From positions 1 to 64,000 of the forward strand of contig VSDK01013374.1 of NCBI GenBank assembly GCA_009767595.1: a DNA stretch of 64,000 nt, written 5' to 3'. Origin of the DNA: Symbiodinium kawagutii. Its lineage: Eukaryota > Sar > Dinophyceae > Suessiales > Symbiodiniaceae. Both the position numbers and the translations under genes were made by a program. The first letter of the stretch is position 1. The number at the start of each line of letters is the position of its first letter. The notes under the pieces are model-generated. The model did no database searches and had not been told where the DNA came from. It saw only the letters and a list, made by a program, of their open reading frames with translations. Below, one piece after another: positions 1-11,200 of the stretch.

Positions 1-1145
1 GTGAACAAGTGGCGGTTGTGATTCTTGGCTTTGAAGGGACAACAGGGGTTGATAGATGGGGACTCGTCAAACCATTCAACAATGAATCCAAACTATGAAG
101 ATAAAAAGCAAAACAACTGTCACAGTCTAACTTATTGGTGTGGCTGGCGGGGGTTTCTAAGTGTGAAGCCCTGCCAAGGATGACTGAACCCGCTACGGAT
201 CTGCCGGAAGGTGATGAACAAGTGGCGGTTGGGATTCTTGGCCGTGAAGGGACATCAGGGTTGATAGATGGGACATGTCAGACATGTTAACTTGAAAATG
301 TACATATCGATTCTAGGTAGTAAGAGTCAGATCCGAACACAAAAGGTAGATAAAAATAAACATATATCATATTTACAAGATAACTTATAAAACCAATGTG
401 GCATTTGGGGTGGTTGTGGGGAGTTTCTAAGTGTGAAGCCTTGCCAAGGAAGACGGAACCCGCTACTGATCTGCGGGAACGTGGTGAGCAAGTGCCGGTT
501 GGGATTCTTGGCCGTGAAGGGACAGCGGGGTTGATAGATGGGACATGTCAGAGGTATTAACTTGAAAGGTGTACATATATCGACATGATGTGTATGAATA
601 GTCGGATCCGAACAGAAAGGTAGAGAACAAAAATCGTCATTCACAACATAACTTATGAAATTAATGTGGCTGGTGAGGGAGTTGTAAGGAGTTTCTAAGT
701 GTGAAGCCGTGCCAAGGACGGATGGACTTGCTACCAATATGCCGGAAGGTGGTGAACAAGTGGCGGGGGGGGTTTTTGGGTTTGAAGGACAGGGAGGGTT
801 GATAGATGGGACATGTCAGACATGTTAACTTTAAGGTGTACATATTGACATGGTATGTAATAGGATTCGGTTCGGAACAGAAAGGTATACAGCATACAAG
901 AAAAAACAAGATTCACGACGGAACTTATGTAATTGATATAGCTTCTGGGGGTAGTTGTGGGGAGTTTCTAAGTGTGCAGCCCTGCCAAGGAAAACTGGAC
1001 CTGCTACTGATCGGCCGGAAGGTGGTGAACAAGTGGCGGTTGTGATTCTTGGCTTTGAAGGGACAACAGGGTTGATCGATATGACATGTCAGACATGCTA
1101 ACTTGAAGGTGTACGTATCGACATGCTGGGTAATAGATACCATAT
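1..1145 (+). repeat. Tandem array of ~270 bp units with TTCTAAGTGTG
   Basis: About four diverged units plus a partial one at the left edge. The core TTCTAAGTGTG occurs at 155-165, 425-435, 693-703 and 966-976, a spacing of 270, 268 and 273 bp. Each core is followed by a shared block (GAAGCCCTGCCAAGGA-like), a GTGGCGG block, and the near-palindrome ACATGTCAGACATGT. The array runs off the left edge. Two decayed copies recur near 2468 and 2752. Antisense open frames here are repeat translations, not genes. The core is shared with the array at 17.8-19.6 kb, where it lies in the opposite orientation. Confidence 0.9.
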
Positions 1146-1463
1146 ACCATATGTTACCACATGTGTGGAAGCTCTGGCATTGGCGTTTTGAAATGATGCA
1201 TTTGCATTTATACGTTTCATATGTTAGGATTTGAAACTATTGTAGCCTGGTGGCACCACCATCTTACAATCACGACATGTCAGAAAGACTTTGAAGAAAC
1301 GCAGCCATTCGCCAGTGTTCTGAGCTCAAGTGAATCGGTGTTTCCACATATAGCTTCACGGTTACAAGATCACCATGTCGAGTCTGAGCCATCGACTGTC
1401 CGCCATGCGATCCAGCAACACGACTAATGCTGGGGGACGCAAACTCAGTGAGTTTAGTTTAGC

Positions 1464-1907
1464 ATGACCGAGTTCGACAACTTCGTTGTTTTGTTTGGAA
1501 AGAAGAACCGCAACAAGAAGTTCATCGATGTCTGGGAGACCGATCAAAGATGGATTCAACACATCGTGGGTCGCTACCAGAATTCTTCCGCCCCAGAGCA
1601 TCAGGAGTTCATGGCCTACATCAATTTGAAGCTGGAACATGCCGAGCTCACTCAGAAGCCCATTCCTCCCTTGAACGACAAGACAGAAAGCACTACAAAG
1701 AGCAAGGACGAAGGGGAAGGAAGTTGGAGCGATGCCGAAGTGATCGAGACGGATGTCTCTCCGCCCCAGCTGGCTCATTTGGAGAAACGGTTGAGCGTTC
1801 TCGAAAAGGCCGTCTTCAAGGTGTGTTCTTACCTCGATGAGCAGGCTGCTTTCCAGATGTTTCAGACCACTGAGAGCCATAATTCGGGCTACAATGGTCG
1901 TTCATAG
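1464..1907 (+). CDS. Small protein with FGK-type domain
   Basis: A 147-residue open frame with ATG at 1464 and an in-frame stop two codons upstream, so this start is forced if the frame is unspliced. Residues about 8-55 (VVLFGKKNRNKKFIDVW...RWIQHIVGRYQ) resemble the short 'FGK.KGK...V...D..Y..W' module found at the C-terminus of exonuclease-X-like proteins and in many protist proteins. The rest is acidic and Ser/Thr-rich with a short predicted coiled coil (LAHLEKRLSVLEKAVFKV). Another open frame (1375-1467) overlaps the start by ATGA and could be an upstream exon or leader. It lies just inside the left repeat array, upstream of the OTU and methyltransferase genes, so it may belong to the same element. 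Function unknown. Confidence 0.5.
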   Translation: MTEFDNFVVLFGKKNRNKKFIDVWETDQRWIQHIVGRYQNSSAPEHQEFMAYINLKLEHAELTQKPIPPLNDKTESTTKSKDEGEGSWSDAEVIETDVSPPQLAHLEKRLSVLEKAVFKVCSYLDEQAAFQMFQTTESHNSGYNGRS

Positions 1908-1909
1908 GC

Positions 1910-2955
1910 AACGATCTTAAGTGCCACATTTTGGTACGGAGCTTGTCAGTTGCTGATCTATGTATACATATATGTGTATATATATAAATTTGGTGATGAT
2001 GTGAACAACTACGTTTTTTGCAATGGATATGTTTTCATACATGGATAAACATTTGATAGATATATATATATATATGTATGTATATAGATTTGAAACATAT
2101 AGTGCTGAAAAACGTCAGTTCGACATGTTGTGTCATCAGGGGATTGAGAAACATCCAGAAGAAAGCAAGCTCCTCATGCATACGACCGCAGAGTCGTGTT
2201 TTTGAAGATATGTGGCAACAGTGGTAAGACAAGCAATTCGCTTTTGACCGTAGCGAGGACACAGTTTCCATTTCTGCAATGCTTCGCAGGAACGGGCAGG
2301 TTTGACAAAAGGGGCCGACACAAAAACACATCATGCATATAACTTCATATAACATACTGATAGATCTCGAGAACACATATATAACATTTCAAAATGTTAT
2401 GCAACGGGATTGAAAGTCATAATCAGGAAGGTGGAAAAAAAGTACAGGAATGTTCATACATGCAACATTGCTAAGTGTGCAGCCGTGCCAAGGACCGATG
2501 GATCCTTTGTTGATCGGCCGGGAGGTGGTGAACAAGTGGCGGTTGGGATTCTTGGCTTTGAAGGGACAAAAATGGAACATGTCAGACATGTTGACTTGAA
2601 GGGGTACGTATTGACATGCTGTGTAGTAGGATTTGGATAGGGACAGAAAAAGGTAGAGAAGAAAAAGAAGACACCATTCACAACATAACTTTTGTAGGAC
2701 GACGCAGTTAAAAACCGTAACTTATGTAATTGATGTGGCTTGTGGCGATAGTTGCTAAGTGTGGAGCCCTACCAATGAGTGATGGCTAGATGGTTGACTA
2801 AAGGAAACGATGTATATAAACTATATATATATATATGATGTTGATGGAAGCTATTATATACACATGTGCACATGTGGGTGTTCAATATCACATTCTGGCG
2901 TTACAATTTAGATTGAGTATCTATCAAAAATTGAAATGCTTGCTGCGTGTTAGCT
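1910..2955. other. Non-coding stretch with decayed array copies
   Basis: I see no supportable gene here. There are short (TA)n tracts near 1960-1990, 2060-2080 and 2820-2838, and two degraded copies of the left-array unit (TTGCTAAGTGTG at about 2468-2479 and 2752-2763). The open frames on either strand in 2.0-2.7 kb are low-complexity or repeat-derived. Confidence 0.5.
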
Positions 2956-2958
2956 CAG

Positions 2959-3066
2959 GAAGGCATCTGGGCGCACTGAACCGGTGACGCCTGGGATTCT
3001 CGGCTTTGCAGTGTTTTGCGCTGCTTCAATGTGTTTCCCAGGATGTCCAGCAACAAGCTCATCAAA
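2959..3066 (+). CDS. Possible coding exon upstream of the OTU gene
   Basis: An open segment sits between an AG acceptor (2957-2958) and a GTAAGC donor starting at 3067. One frame is open throughout and reads about 35 residues beginning KASGRTEPVTPGILGF. It is followed by a pyrimidine tract ending in CCTGTAG at about 3104. No homology recognised; the call rests on splice signals and the open frame. Confidence 0.35.
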
Positions 3067-3259
3067 GTAAGCACTCAGTTGGTTTTTCTTCCCCCCTCCT
3101 GTAGGTGTTTCTCGTAAGTTTTGCCAACAGCTTTGGACTACCACCTATATATAAAGTTTTTGGTTTCAGCAATAAGTTCAAGGACAGTCAATGGCCGTCA
3201 TTGCACCATATATACATATATATATATGTTATATACTGTTCATGCACTGGTCATGCAGC

Positions 3260-3416
3260 CCATGCAACCAAGGCTAGAGCAGCTCACACCATCGAAAGCA
3301 GCGACGAATCTGCCTCGAGAATTCCGCGAATACAAATATGGGCTACTGTGGCAAAATTGTTACACACAGCTTTTTCAACAATGCTTATGCAAGCTAATTT
3401 ACATCAACAGGGCAGG
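3260..3416 (+). CDS. Possible coding exon upstream of the OTU gene
   Basis: Open frame following an AG (ATGCAG), reading PMQPRLEQLTPSKAATNL then REFREYKYGLLWQNCYTQLF, and ending near an AGG|GTTAAA donor. A second open segment, about 3534-3705, reads AQLPELRYMVRIDTCSRKFH and contains a Cys-rich stretch (C-S-R-K ... C-T-Q-C) that could bind metal. Both precede the main OTU exon on the same strand. Exact exon limits are uncertain. Confidence 0.35.
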
Positions 3417-3886
3417 GTTAAAACCTTTTTAAGCACACACACATATATGTATATATCTATATGTTTGTAAACATATGTACGTAAAGTATACACATATACA
3501 TATCCTGTATGGGCCTTGTGCACAGTTGCCTTAGCACAATTGCCGGAACTAAGGTATATGGTTCGCATTGACACATGTTCTCGCAAATTCCACTTCAACG
3601 AGTACCCTTCAGCCGATGTGTGCACCCAATGTGCTTTGGCTTTCCTTGAGCATACTCGGAGACTTTCTGCAACTTTTCAGAGCTATCGTGGGCAGGCAGG
3701 AGCAACCTCGAAAAACCCATGTATGCTCAAAAAGCATTCAAAACGTTTCATATGATATGTTTATGGCTAGAGCATACAAGCACAACATATTATAGCATAT
3801 CAAGATCAGCAACATATTGGCTAACTATATGTACATAGATCATGGTCAACAGTTCAGCGGGCATGTTTGGACTTGTAAGTAACAGG

Positions 3887-5365
3887 TTCTAAGTGTGAAA
3901 ATCCCTGGAAGGTAAAGGAGCGAAATGCATGGCTGGCGACCGAGGGTTTTTCATTCACAAGTTCAACTACCCTCACCAAGCAGGCAGTTCGCATAATTGA
4001 AAAAGCTTGTGAAGGACGAGTTCGATCTGTTGAGCAAAAGATGTTGAATGCAGCAACATTCAACTGTGTAGGGACCTACACGGTAGAGTTGACTGAGAAT
4101 TTACAGTACAAGGCCACATTCGACGCTGGTTCCGAGCATGTCTCCAAGGAATTCCCCACTCTTGCTAAAGTAAATGACTGGTTGATCTCCATGGGGGTTT
4201 CCATGAAGAAGGGCGAGCTATTCAAGCATGCTCGCTCTGTGCAACTAACAGGGAAGGGAGATGTGGCAATGGAGAAGGCAGTCAATACTTTGTTGAGCAA
4301 AGAGAATCTGACGAAAACTGTTTCTGGTATGCAGCCAGCTGAACTGATTGCAGAAGCTCAAAAGACAGTGAGTGATGTCACAGCCGATCTCATGACAGTG
4401 ACCAAGCCATCTTTTGCTACTATGAAATCTTCCACAATGTGCCTTCACAGAGGCTCCTTCAACACCTTTGTGACTCTGGGGGCAACCACCTCCGCTTTGA
4501 GCGGGATCATGCTGGGAAGAACAGCATGGAACGGCAAGCTTCATGTTGTGCAGATTGTCCTCACTTCCGATCCAGTGGAGATGCTGTTGGGTGATGAGAA
4601 GGTGGCATCGGTTTGCAGAGATTTGCAGTTGATACAATGTGGCATTCTTGTCAAGGGACCAGAGGAAGATTGGTCTCATCGAATTGAAGAATTCCTTCTA
4701 CGTTTCCAAAGTTGTTCAACTTCTATGTTTGTTTGCGTGGACTACTCCAAGAACACCACGGGCGAGGTTTTCTGCTGGGAACTGAACAATGTGCCGGAGT
4801 CTGAAGCAGAAATTAACCTACCAGACCGAGTTTCCCCGAGCTGGACAACACAGCCACAGGATGTCAGCCGGCGAATGAGGTATAACATCTGTTGGCTGAG
4901 GGACTTCGCTTCATCGCACATGGATGCAGTGACCAAGAAGATTTGTCAAGCAGTACTTTCCCATTTGCACAAAGAATCAGACCTGGATCTCACTGGCGAG
5001 AAGAAGGAACAGAATGTGACATCTGGACATCAAATGGATTTTGTGCAGCATGCAATCCCAGCAGATGGCATGTGCGGATGGCATTCCATTCTGGCAGCGC
5101 TTGACTTGGAACGCTACCTGTCTATTCCACGGGAATCATCGGGGTATGCTCGGAGCCGTCTTATGCAGCAGACCGAGGAGATGGCAGCGCGTGATTTGCA
5201 CAAGAAGACTTGTGACAATGCTTTGCTACAGTGTGATCAACAATTCCACAAAGACATACTCAGAGTTCAACAGAATCCTGCTTTTGATCCAATGGACCTG
5301 GAATGGATTGCATTGGCTACCGGACTATCTATCAGATGCTCTTGCTGTAAAGAGGCCTCAGGGGT
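3887..5365 (+). CDS. OTU-type cysteine protease, main exon
   Basis: The frame opens immediately after the acceptor CAG|GTTCTAAGTGTGAA (the exon begins with residues SKCENPW) and continues through the first ATG at 4041. About 340 residues of unrecognised sequence precede the OTU signature PADGMCGWHSILAAL at 5058-5102. There the Asp, Gly and nucleophile Cys match the OTU pattern D-G-x-C-x-x-x-S. The helical OTU segment LEWIALATGLSIRC follows near 5305-5340. OTU proteases cleave ubiquitin or ubiquitin-like chains, and are also carried by some mobile elements such as Helentrons. The exon ends near 5365, before CT- and (TCTA)n-rich intron sequence. The raw open frame runs through that microsatellite and is spurious there. 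Confidence 0.7.
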
Positions 5366-5424
5366 GTTTGTGTTTTATTTTTTCGATCTCTCTCTCTCTC
5401 TATATATATATATACATACGTGTG

Positions 5425-5426
5425 TG

Positions 5427-5474
<48 letters not shown>

Positions 5475-5512
5475 CACCCATCTATCTATCTATCTATCTA
5501 TTTATCTGGGTC
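5425..5512 (+). repeat. (TCTA)n microsatellite in intron
   Basis: A long run of TCTA tetranucleotides with a few interruptions, preceded by (TC)n and (TA)n. It lies in the intron that splits the OTU domain. Confidence 0.95.
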
Positions 5513-5528
5513 ATCATATAGAATGCAG

Positions 5529-5850
5529 TTTCTAAGTGTGAGGGTTCTGATAGTAAAGAAAACCGGCCAGGTGGCTGAGCTCGACAACGGACGAGCACCG
5601 GACTTGGTGTTTGGCGATCAGCTTGCGCCAGTTCACTTGCTGTTTCATTTTCAAGAGGCTGCGGTTCCGGAAGAAGACGGTAGCCGTCGTCGGTTTGCTC
5701 ACTACAGCGTTTTGACACCGTACGTTTCCAAGAAGCAAGCTTCTGGTGATGCATGTCTGTCACTATTGGCAACTGTGCCTGTACTGCAATGTTGCTACCA
5801 AATTCTACCGACAAAGTTCTTCATTATGGGAGGTCAACGCAATACAGAGA
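5529..5850 (+). CDS. OTU-type cysteine protease, C-terminal exon
   Basis: After AATGCAG the frame reads FLSVRVLIVKKTGQVAEL, then FGDQLAPVHLLFHFQE and FAHYSVLTPYVSKKQ. The last has the catalytic His of OTU proteases in its usual C-terminal H-Y context (His codon at 5700-5702), after a beta-strand-like LAPVHLLFHF. With the Asp/Cys in the preceding exon, this completes the catalytic set. The exon starts directly on a TTCTAAGTGTG copy (5530-5540), here read in another frame (FLSVR). The end is uncertain: a donor could be near 5830 (GGGAG|GTCAAC). What this exon splices to was not resolved; the next clear exon begins at 6520. Confidence 0.6.
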
Positions 5851-6519
5851 TGTATAGATCCATTGTAATATATATATATATAATTATATATAATGATTCA
5901 TTGCTTTGGTTTTCGTTGAATGTTGTGATGGGCTGCGGGACTAGAAACACTCGATCATTCTCCACCAACAATACATATGTATATACATGTTTAGGGATTT
6001 GATTGTTTGTGCTGTTTTCATTGTGAGGCTGTTCATTCTTCATTGTTGGATTTTCAAGCTGGCAACAAGGATTTCAAGACATTGAAAATGCATGTTATAT
6101 ATATACATATTATAATGTATGTGCATACACATATATATATATATATATATTTAAATAAAAATGATTTATCTTTGAAGGTTCTACGTGTTGATACCAGGGC
6201 AAGCTGTTCAAAAACATATTTTCGATATGTATCAATCATATCCATAACATTGATCGATGAACATAGGGTCATTCGGTTCTTTGTATTGAGGTTCTAAGTG
6301 TGAAACACCGAGGGGAATCTGATGAAAGTTTGAGGAATCAACACATTTGTTTGGTTTGGACACACTTTGACTGCACACACAGGCATCCTTATCATGTCTG
6401 TCTATATTTAAATAAATATATATATATATGCATATTCGTAATTTTCATTGTATACACATCCATCTCGATATAAATTTGATGAAAGAAAACATTGATTAAT
6501 CTCTATCAAACCCTTGCAG
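5851..6519 (+). other. Probable intron with TA tracts and motif copy
   Basis: Contains (TA)n tracts at about 5868-5891, 6128-6150 and 6415-6428, and one TTCTAAGTGTG copy at 6292-6302 directly after ATTGAG|G. No convincing exon, though short open stretches around 6170-6230 and 6290-6410 cannot be excluded. Confidence 0.45.
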
Positions 6520-8236
6520 CTGAACTGTGCTGAGGTGCCGAAAGACCATGTCAAAGCGAGTTGCAAACTTCTGACTATGATGAAAGCGGAGGATGAACGT
6601 AGCACTGCAGAGGACACTCCCAGCAATCCCTTGATCTTCAACCCGAACAGTTGGAACCAGCTACAAAAGAACATGAGTGACTTTCTGAAACCAGCAAAAG
6701 CAAAAAAAAACACAAACAATACAGTGTCACAAAACAACGATGGTATCAAGTGGGGAGGTGTCTCGGCATGCCAAGCATTACATATTCTGCAGGGAAGCAA
6801 GGTCACAAATGAACAGTGTGGAATCACGGAGACTACTTTGCCAACAAGAATCATTGACAACACGTACCAAACAAATGCAATCCGGAAAATGTTTGGTCTC
6901 CCGAACGCAGCGCAGGAACCAACTTCCACAACGCAAAAGCAGCAGCTATCTTCAACAGAGCTCGCCAGCGCAGACACAGCGCAGCTGGAACAAGCAACAT
7001 CAGCATCGTCAGATCCAGCCACTGCCATGCCACCTGCAGAAGCCCCACAGTTAGAAGCACCGCCGCAACCTTCAGCAGAACCTACCGGTGCAAACACGAC
7101 ATCATCAGGTGCAGACACTGCCATGCTACCTGAAGAACCACAGGTAAAACAGACACAGCCTTCAGCAGAACCTATCGGTGCAAACACAGCATCATCAAAT
7201 GCAGACATTGCCATGCCACCTGCAGAAGACCCACGGTTAGAAGCACCGAAACAACCTTCAGCAGAACCTACCGGTGCAAACACAGCATCATCAAATGCAG
7301 CCATTGCCATGCCACCTGCAGAAGACCCAAAGGCAGAAGCACCGCCGCAACCTTCAGCAGAACCTACCGGTGCAAACACAGCATCATCAAATGCAGCCAC
7401 TGCCATGCTAGCTTCAGAAGACCCACAGTTAGAAGCACCTCCGCAACCTTCAGAAGAACCTATCGGTGCAAACACAGCAAAGCCAGTGCAAACCGCATCA
7501 GCTTCAGCAAGCTCCACGCAATCAATAGATGCCATTCGCCAACAGCTGTTGCAAGAAATGATGCAAAAACTGCAGGCAGCAAAAAGCACAAATCAAACTG
7601 ACATTGAACAGCTTTTGTTCAGCATGGCGGGAGGACAACCGCCGGAACAAGCACCCAGCACACCAAAAAGGAAAGCATGCCGGGACAAGGCTTTCAAAGG
7701 TGAATGCCAACACACACCCACATCTGCGAAGAAGCGAAAGGTGCAACGATCGACTCCCCAGGAGGTACAAACAGTGAAAGAAGAGCCTATCTCTGCGTCG
7801 TCGCATTCGACGAGACAGCCTGTGAAAAGAAAGCCATCATCAGTGTCAGAAAAGCGATCTACGTCGTCACATGAGACAAAACACCTGGTGAAAAGAAAAC
7901 CATCTTTCAGAAGGGGCAACTCACCGGAACCAAATCCTTCAGACCTGGCTCTTCCCGGTCTCATTTTGAAGGAACTTTCCATGAGTGGGTCTAAAAGGCA
8001 AAGGAAAGATCAGCAAGCAAATCAGCAAGCAAATCAGCCAGCAAATCAGCCAGCAATTCAACAGGGCACCGAGCAGGTGGCAGGGCTTGTGGTCAAAGCA
8101 TCGCAACCAGCAGAGCTGAAGAAAGCGCAAGCATTGCTGCAAACATACCCCATCAGTTCGAGGACAACCACTTTGCCATTGGAGGTCTACATCATGGTGA
8201 CTTCGGACAGAACAGAAACCATGTGTGTTGCAAAAG
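6520..8236 (+). CDS. Pro/Ala-rich repeat and NLS region exon, upstream of methyltransferase
   Basis: An exon of 572 codons plus one base, between acceptor CCCTTGCAG (6511-6519) and donor AAAAG|GTTCC. The first ~130 residues are non-repetitive. Then come about five copies of a ~32-residue repeat (consensus PPAEDPxLEAPPQPSAEP followed by TGANTASSNAAxAM), encoded at about 7028-7485. A short amphipathic segment follows (IDAIRQQLLQEMMQKLQAAK), then Lys/Arg clusters typical of nuclear localisation signals (TSAKKRKVQRS, KRKPSS, GSKRQRKDQQ) and a QANQPANQ tract. Most is expected to be disordered. Its 3' phase (1) matches the 41-nt exon at 8285, which chains in phase 0 to the methyltransferase exon at 8546, so it is probably the N-terminal region of that protein. 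Confidence 0.6.
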
Positions 8237-11200
8237 GTTCCTTAGCTTGGCTTATATGCTTTTACACTAATTTTGTTTTCTTAGTGACGCTGGTGAATGT
8301 GAACCAAGCTCCAAGTCAAGAACATGTGAGTTATATACACAGGTATTAACTGACAACCACACAGAAAACATAGATCTTCAAGTTTCTCGAGTAATGTAGA
8401 TAACAAGCCTACACTAGTTATCGGTTGTTTTCTAAAAGATATGCTGAAATAGATAAATAGATACATGAATATATATATATATATATATTTACATATACAT
8501 ATACATACAATACAGATAAATTAATAGCTGGTGTTTACCCTCAAGCAAGGATTTCCTTGTGCTTTCCTGCAAGGCTGGATTACAGAGTGCGTTAGACTCG
8601 TCAAAATGGGAGACGTACCAAACCTCACTGGTGCATCCGATTCTCGAAAGAGGATGAAGGACGGCTTGCCCGTCTACTTATGGAGGCTTTCTGCGGTGGA
8701 AGACATATCCCCCTTCAAGCTCAAGCTTACTCAGCAAAAGTACAGAAATCGGCACTTTATGATTTCCATCGACGTATTGCATGGGGGTGCCACAATTTCA
8801 CCACCTCAAGAGCCTTCCCTCTACAAGACCTCTGGGTTTTTCCTGAAACTTTTGAATCGTGAAGACTTCGAGGTGCTCAAAGAAGTGGCAAAAGCACTAG
8901 ATGGTCACCAGTTGCGTCTTGGAACCACATGTTCCGGGTCAGACATTGGGGTGATCGCAATCAAAAGCATTTTGAAAGAGATGAACAAGCAATTTGGAGC
9001 TACTTGGCATGACTATCTTAATTTGTACAATGTGCTGAAAATAACATGTATATATATATATTTATAAATGATACATCTAATTTACATATATATATATATA
9101 TGTATATACCTATGCACTTATTTGCATTCATAAGTTATTATGCGTAACTTCTGTTTATCGACCTTTGAACAATAAAAAACATGTGTTTTTCTTATGTGAC
9201 GGTTGTTCGGGTGCTTGTCAGGTTCGGATTGGTTTGCGGCATGTCTTCGCTTGCGAATTCGATGACAACAAGCGTCAGTTTCTTCTCGAGACCTTCAGTG
9301 ATTTGGAGCACATGTTCAGCGATGTACGGGGGTTTTCACGTCAAAGCGCCTATTGCTACAAGTGCAAAAAACCGCATCGTATTGGTGGTTGGCTTACTCT
9401 GGATCTGCTGTTGTCAGGTCCTTCTTGCAAGGACCTAAGCACCTCGGGATGTTCTTGGATACCTGTTGTTTGTTTTTTTGTTTGTATGGGGGGGAGGGTT
9501 GTCATCAATGGTTCTTTATACGTACACGCGTATATATAAATATATAGTAAACATTCAAATCAATTGCGCCTATATATATAATCATTCACATGTATGTTAT
9601 GAGCCTAATATCATCAATTCAGCCCTTCTAAGTGTGAGGTTCTCCAATGGTGTTTAAAGTATCTCCTTTTATATATATATATATATATTTCTCTGTCTTT
9701 TCCGGATTCAACAAATTTTATGAGGCAGCGAGAACACATCCAGAGCAGACTACGGCGGCTGCTATGAAGGCCCAGCAGCTGAAGAAGATTCAGGAAGTTC
9801 AGAAATCACATACAAGCACGGATTCAGGAAAGTAACTTGGCCAAACCATCATTTATATACATATATATATATACACATATTTGTTTATTTATGTAAATAT
9901 AAATGTGTATATATAAATATCTATTTACATGCTCTTATATAAATATATATATATACATGTGTATAAAAGCATGCACATGTTTTTGCATGTACATGTGCAA
10001 AATACAAATATTGCGTATACACATCAACTATATCATATGGTTGTTTCCTTAAATCAGGGGTGAAAACATGGTTTCGAAGCATTGTTATTTTGAAAAACAC
10101 TCATGTACAGAATACATATACATATACATATATGTGTGTGTATGCATTCACATTTTTTTGTGCTGAACAACCTTCAGGGCTGTGTCAAACCAAGGTAGTC
10201 GAGACGCTACATCCAGTAGCGGCGATTTATGAAAACGTGCTCGGAGCGACCAAGTGCACCAAATCAGCAGATGGCACCAAACACCCACCTGCAGTGAGTG
10301 CACCTTGATGACAAAATGGGAGATTGATAGCGATACAGTCGATATGTTTATATATATGAATATAGCGGCTGACAACCAGGTTGATATTCGATCAATATGT
10401 ATATATATATATATACATGCAAAGCTCCATATATGTATATAGATAATAAATAGTTATATTATATAGCGGTTGTTAATGGTAGATTGGAAGGGGTGATGTC
10501 CATGATTTTAGGGAAGCATTCCGGCTAAACAATTTAGATGATGATAATGGCTGATTGAGCAAATGTACAGTGCCTTAGCATATCTATTTGGGGGCTGGTG
10601 GTGGTTCCTGGATGCTTGGTTACCAGTGGTTTTTGGCAAGGGCACAGTCAACAACACTCATGCAACACAACTATTTTCACCACCCGAAAAGATTCAACAT
10701 AGGCAATTAAATTTCCTGATCCTTAGACACCCAGCTTGGAATTTTGAAGCCAAATCAGGTCGTGAAGACTGATATGGAAGCGCTCGGATATTCATTCGCT
10801 CCTCGTTTGATCACTTTGGGTGCCGTGGTCGGGCTTATTCTTGGTGGAACTTTGTAGGCCTTCTAAGTGTGATGGCCCCCAGAGGGGTTGTGAACAGACA
10901 CACACAACAAAAAAACAGTACCATCACATATATGTATATATATATATGTAAATATTTATGTATAGAGAAAGAAAAGTAATAGATGTTTGCACAAATATTT
11001 CCACATATATATATATATATGTATCTACATCAAACGCTGGTTGGATCCTGAACCAAAGTGCACGTACGTTCCCGTATCCACTTACAATTGTTGTTGTGTT
11101 TACGTTCTGTGAGCATACCTCAAAAATGGTTTATAACAAGGGGGGTTCTAAGTGTGGGCCACTACGAGGGAAATGAGTTGACAGCTGCAGCCATTTCACA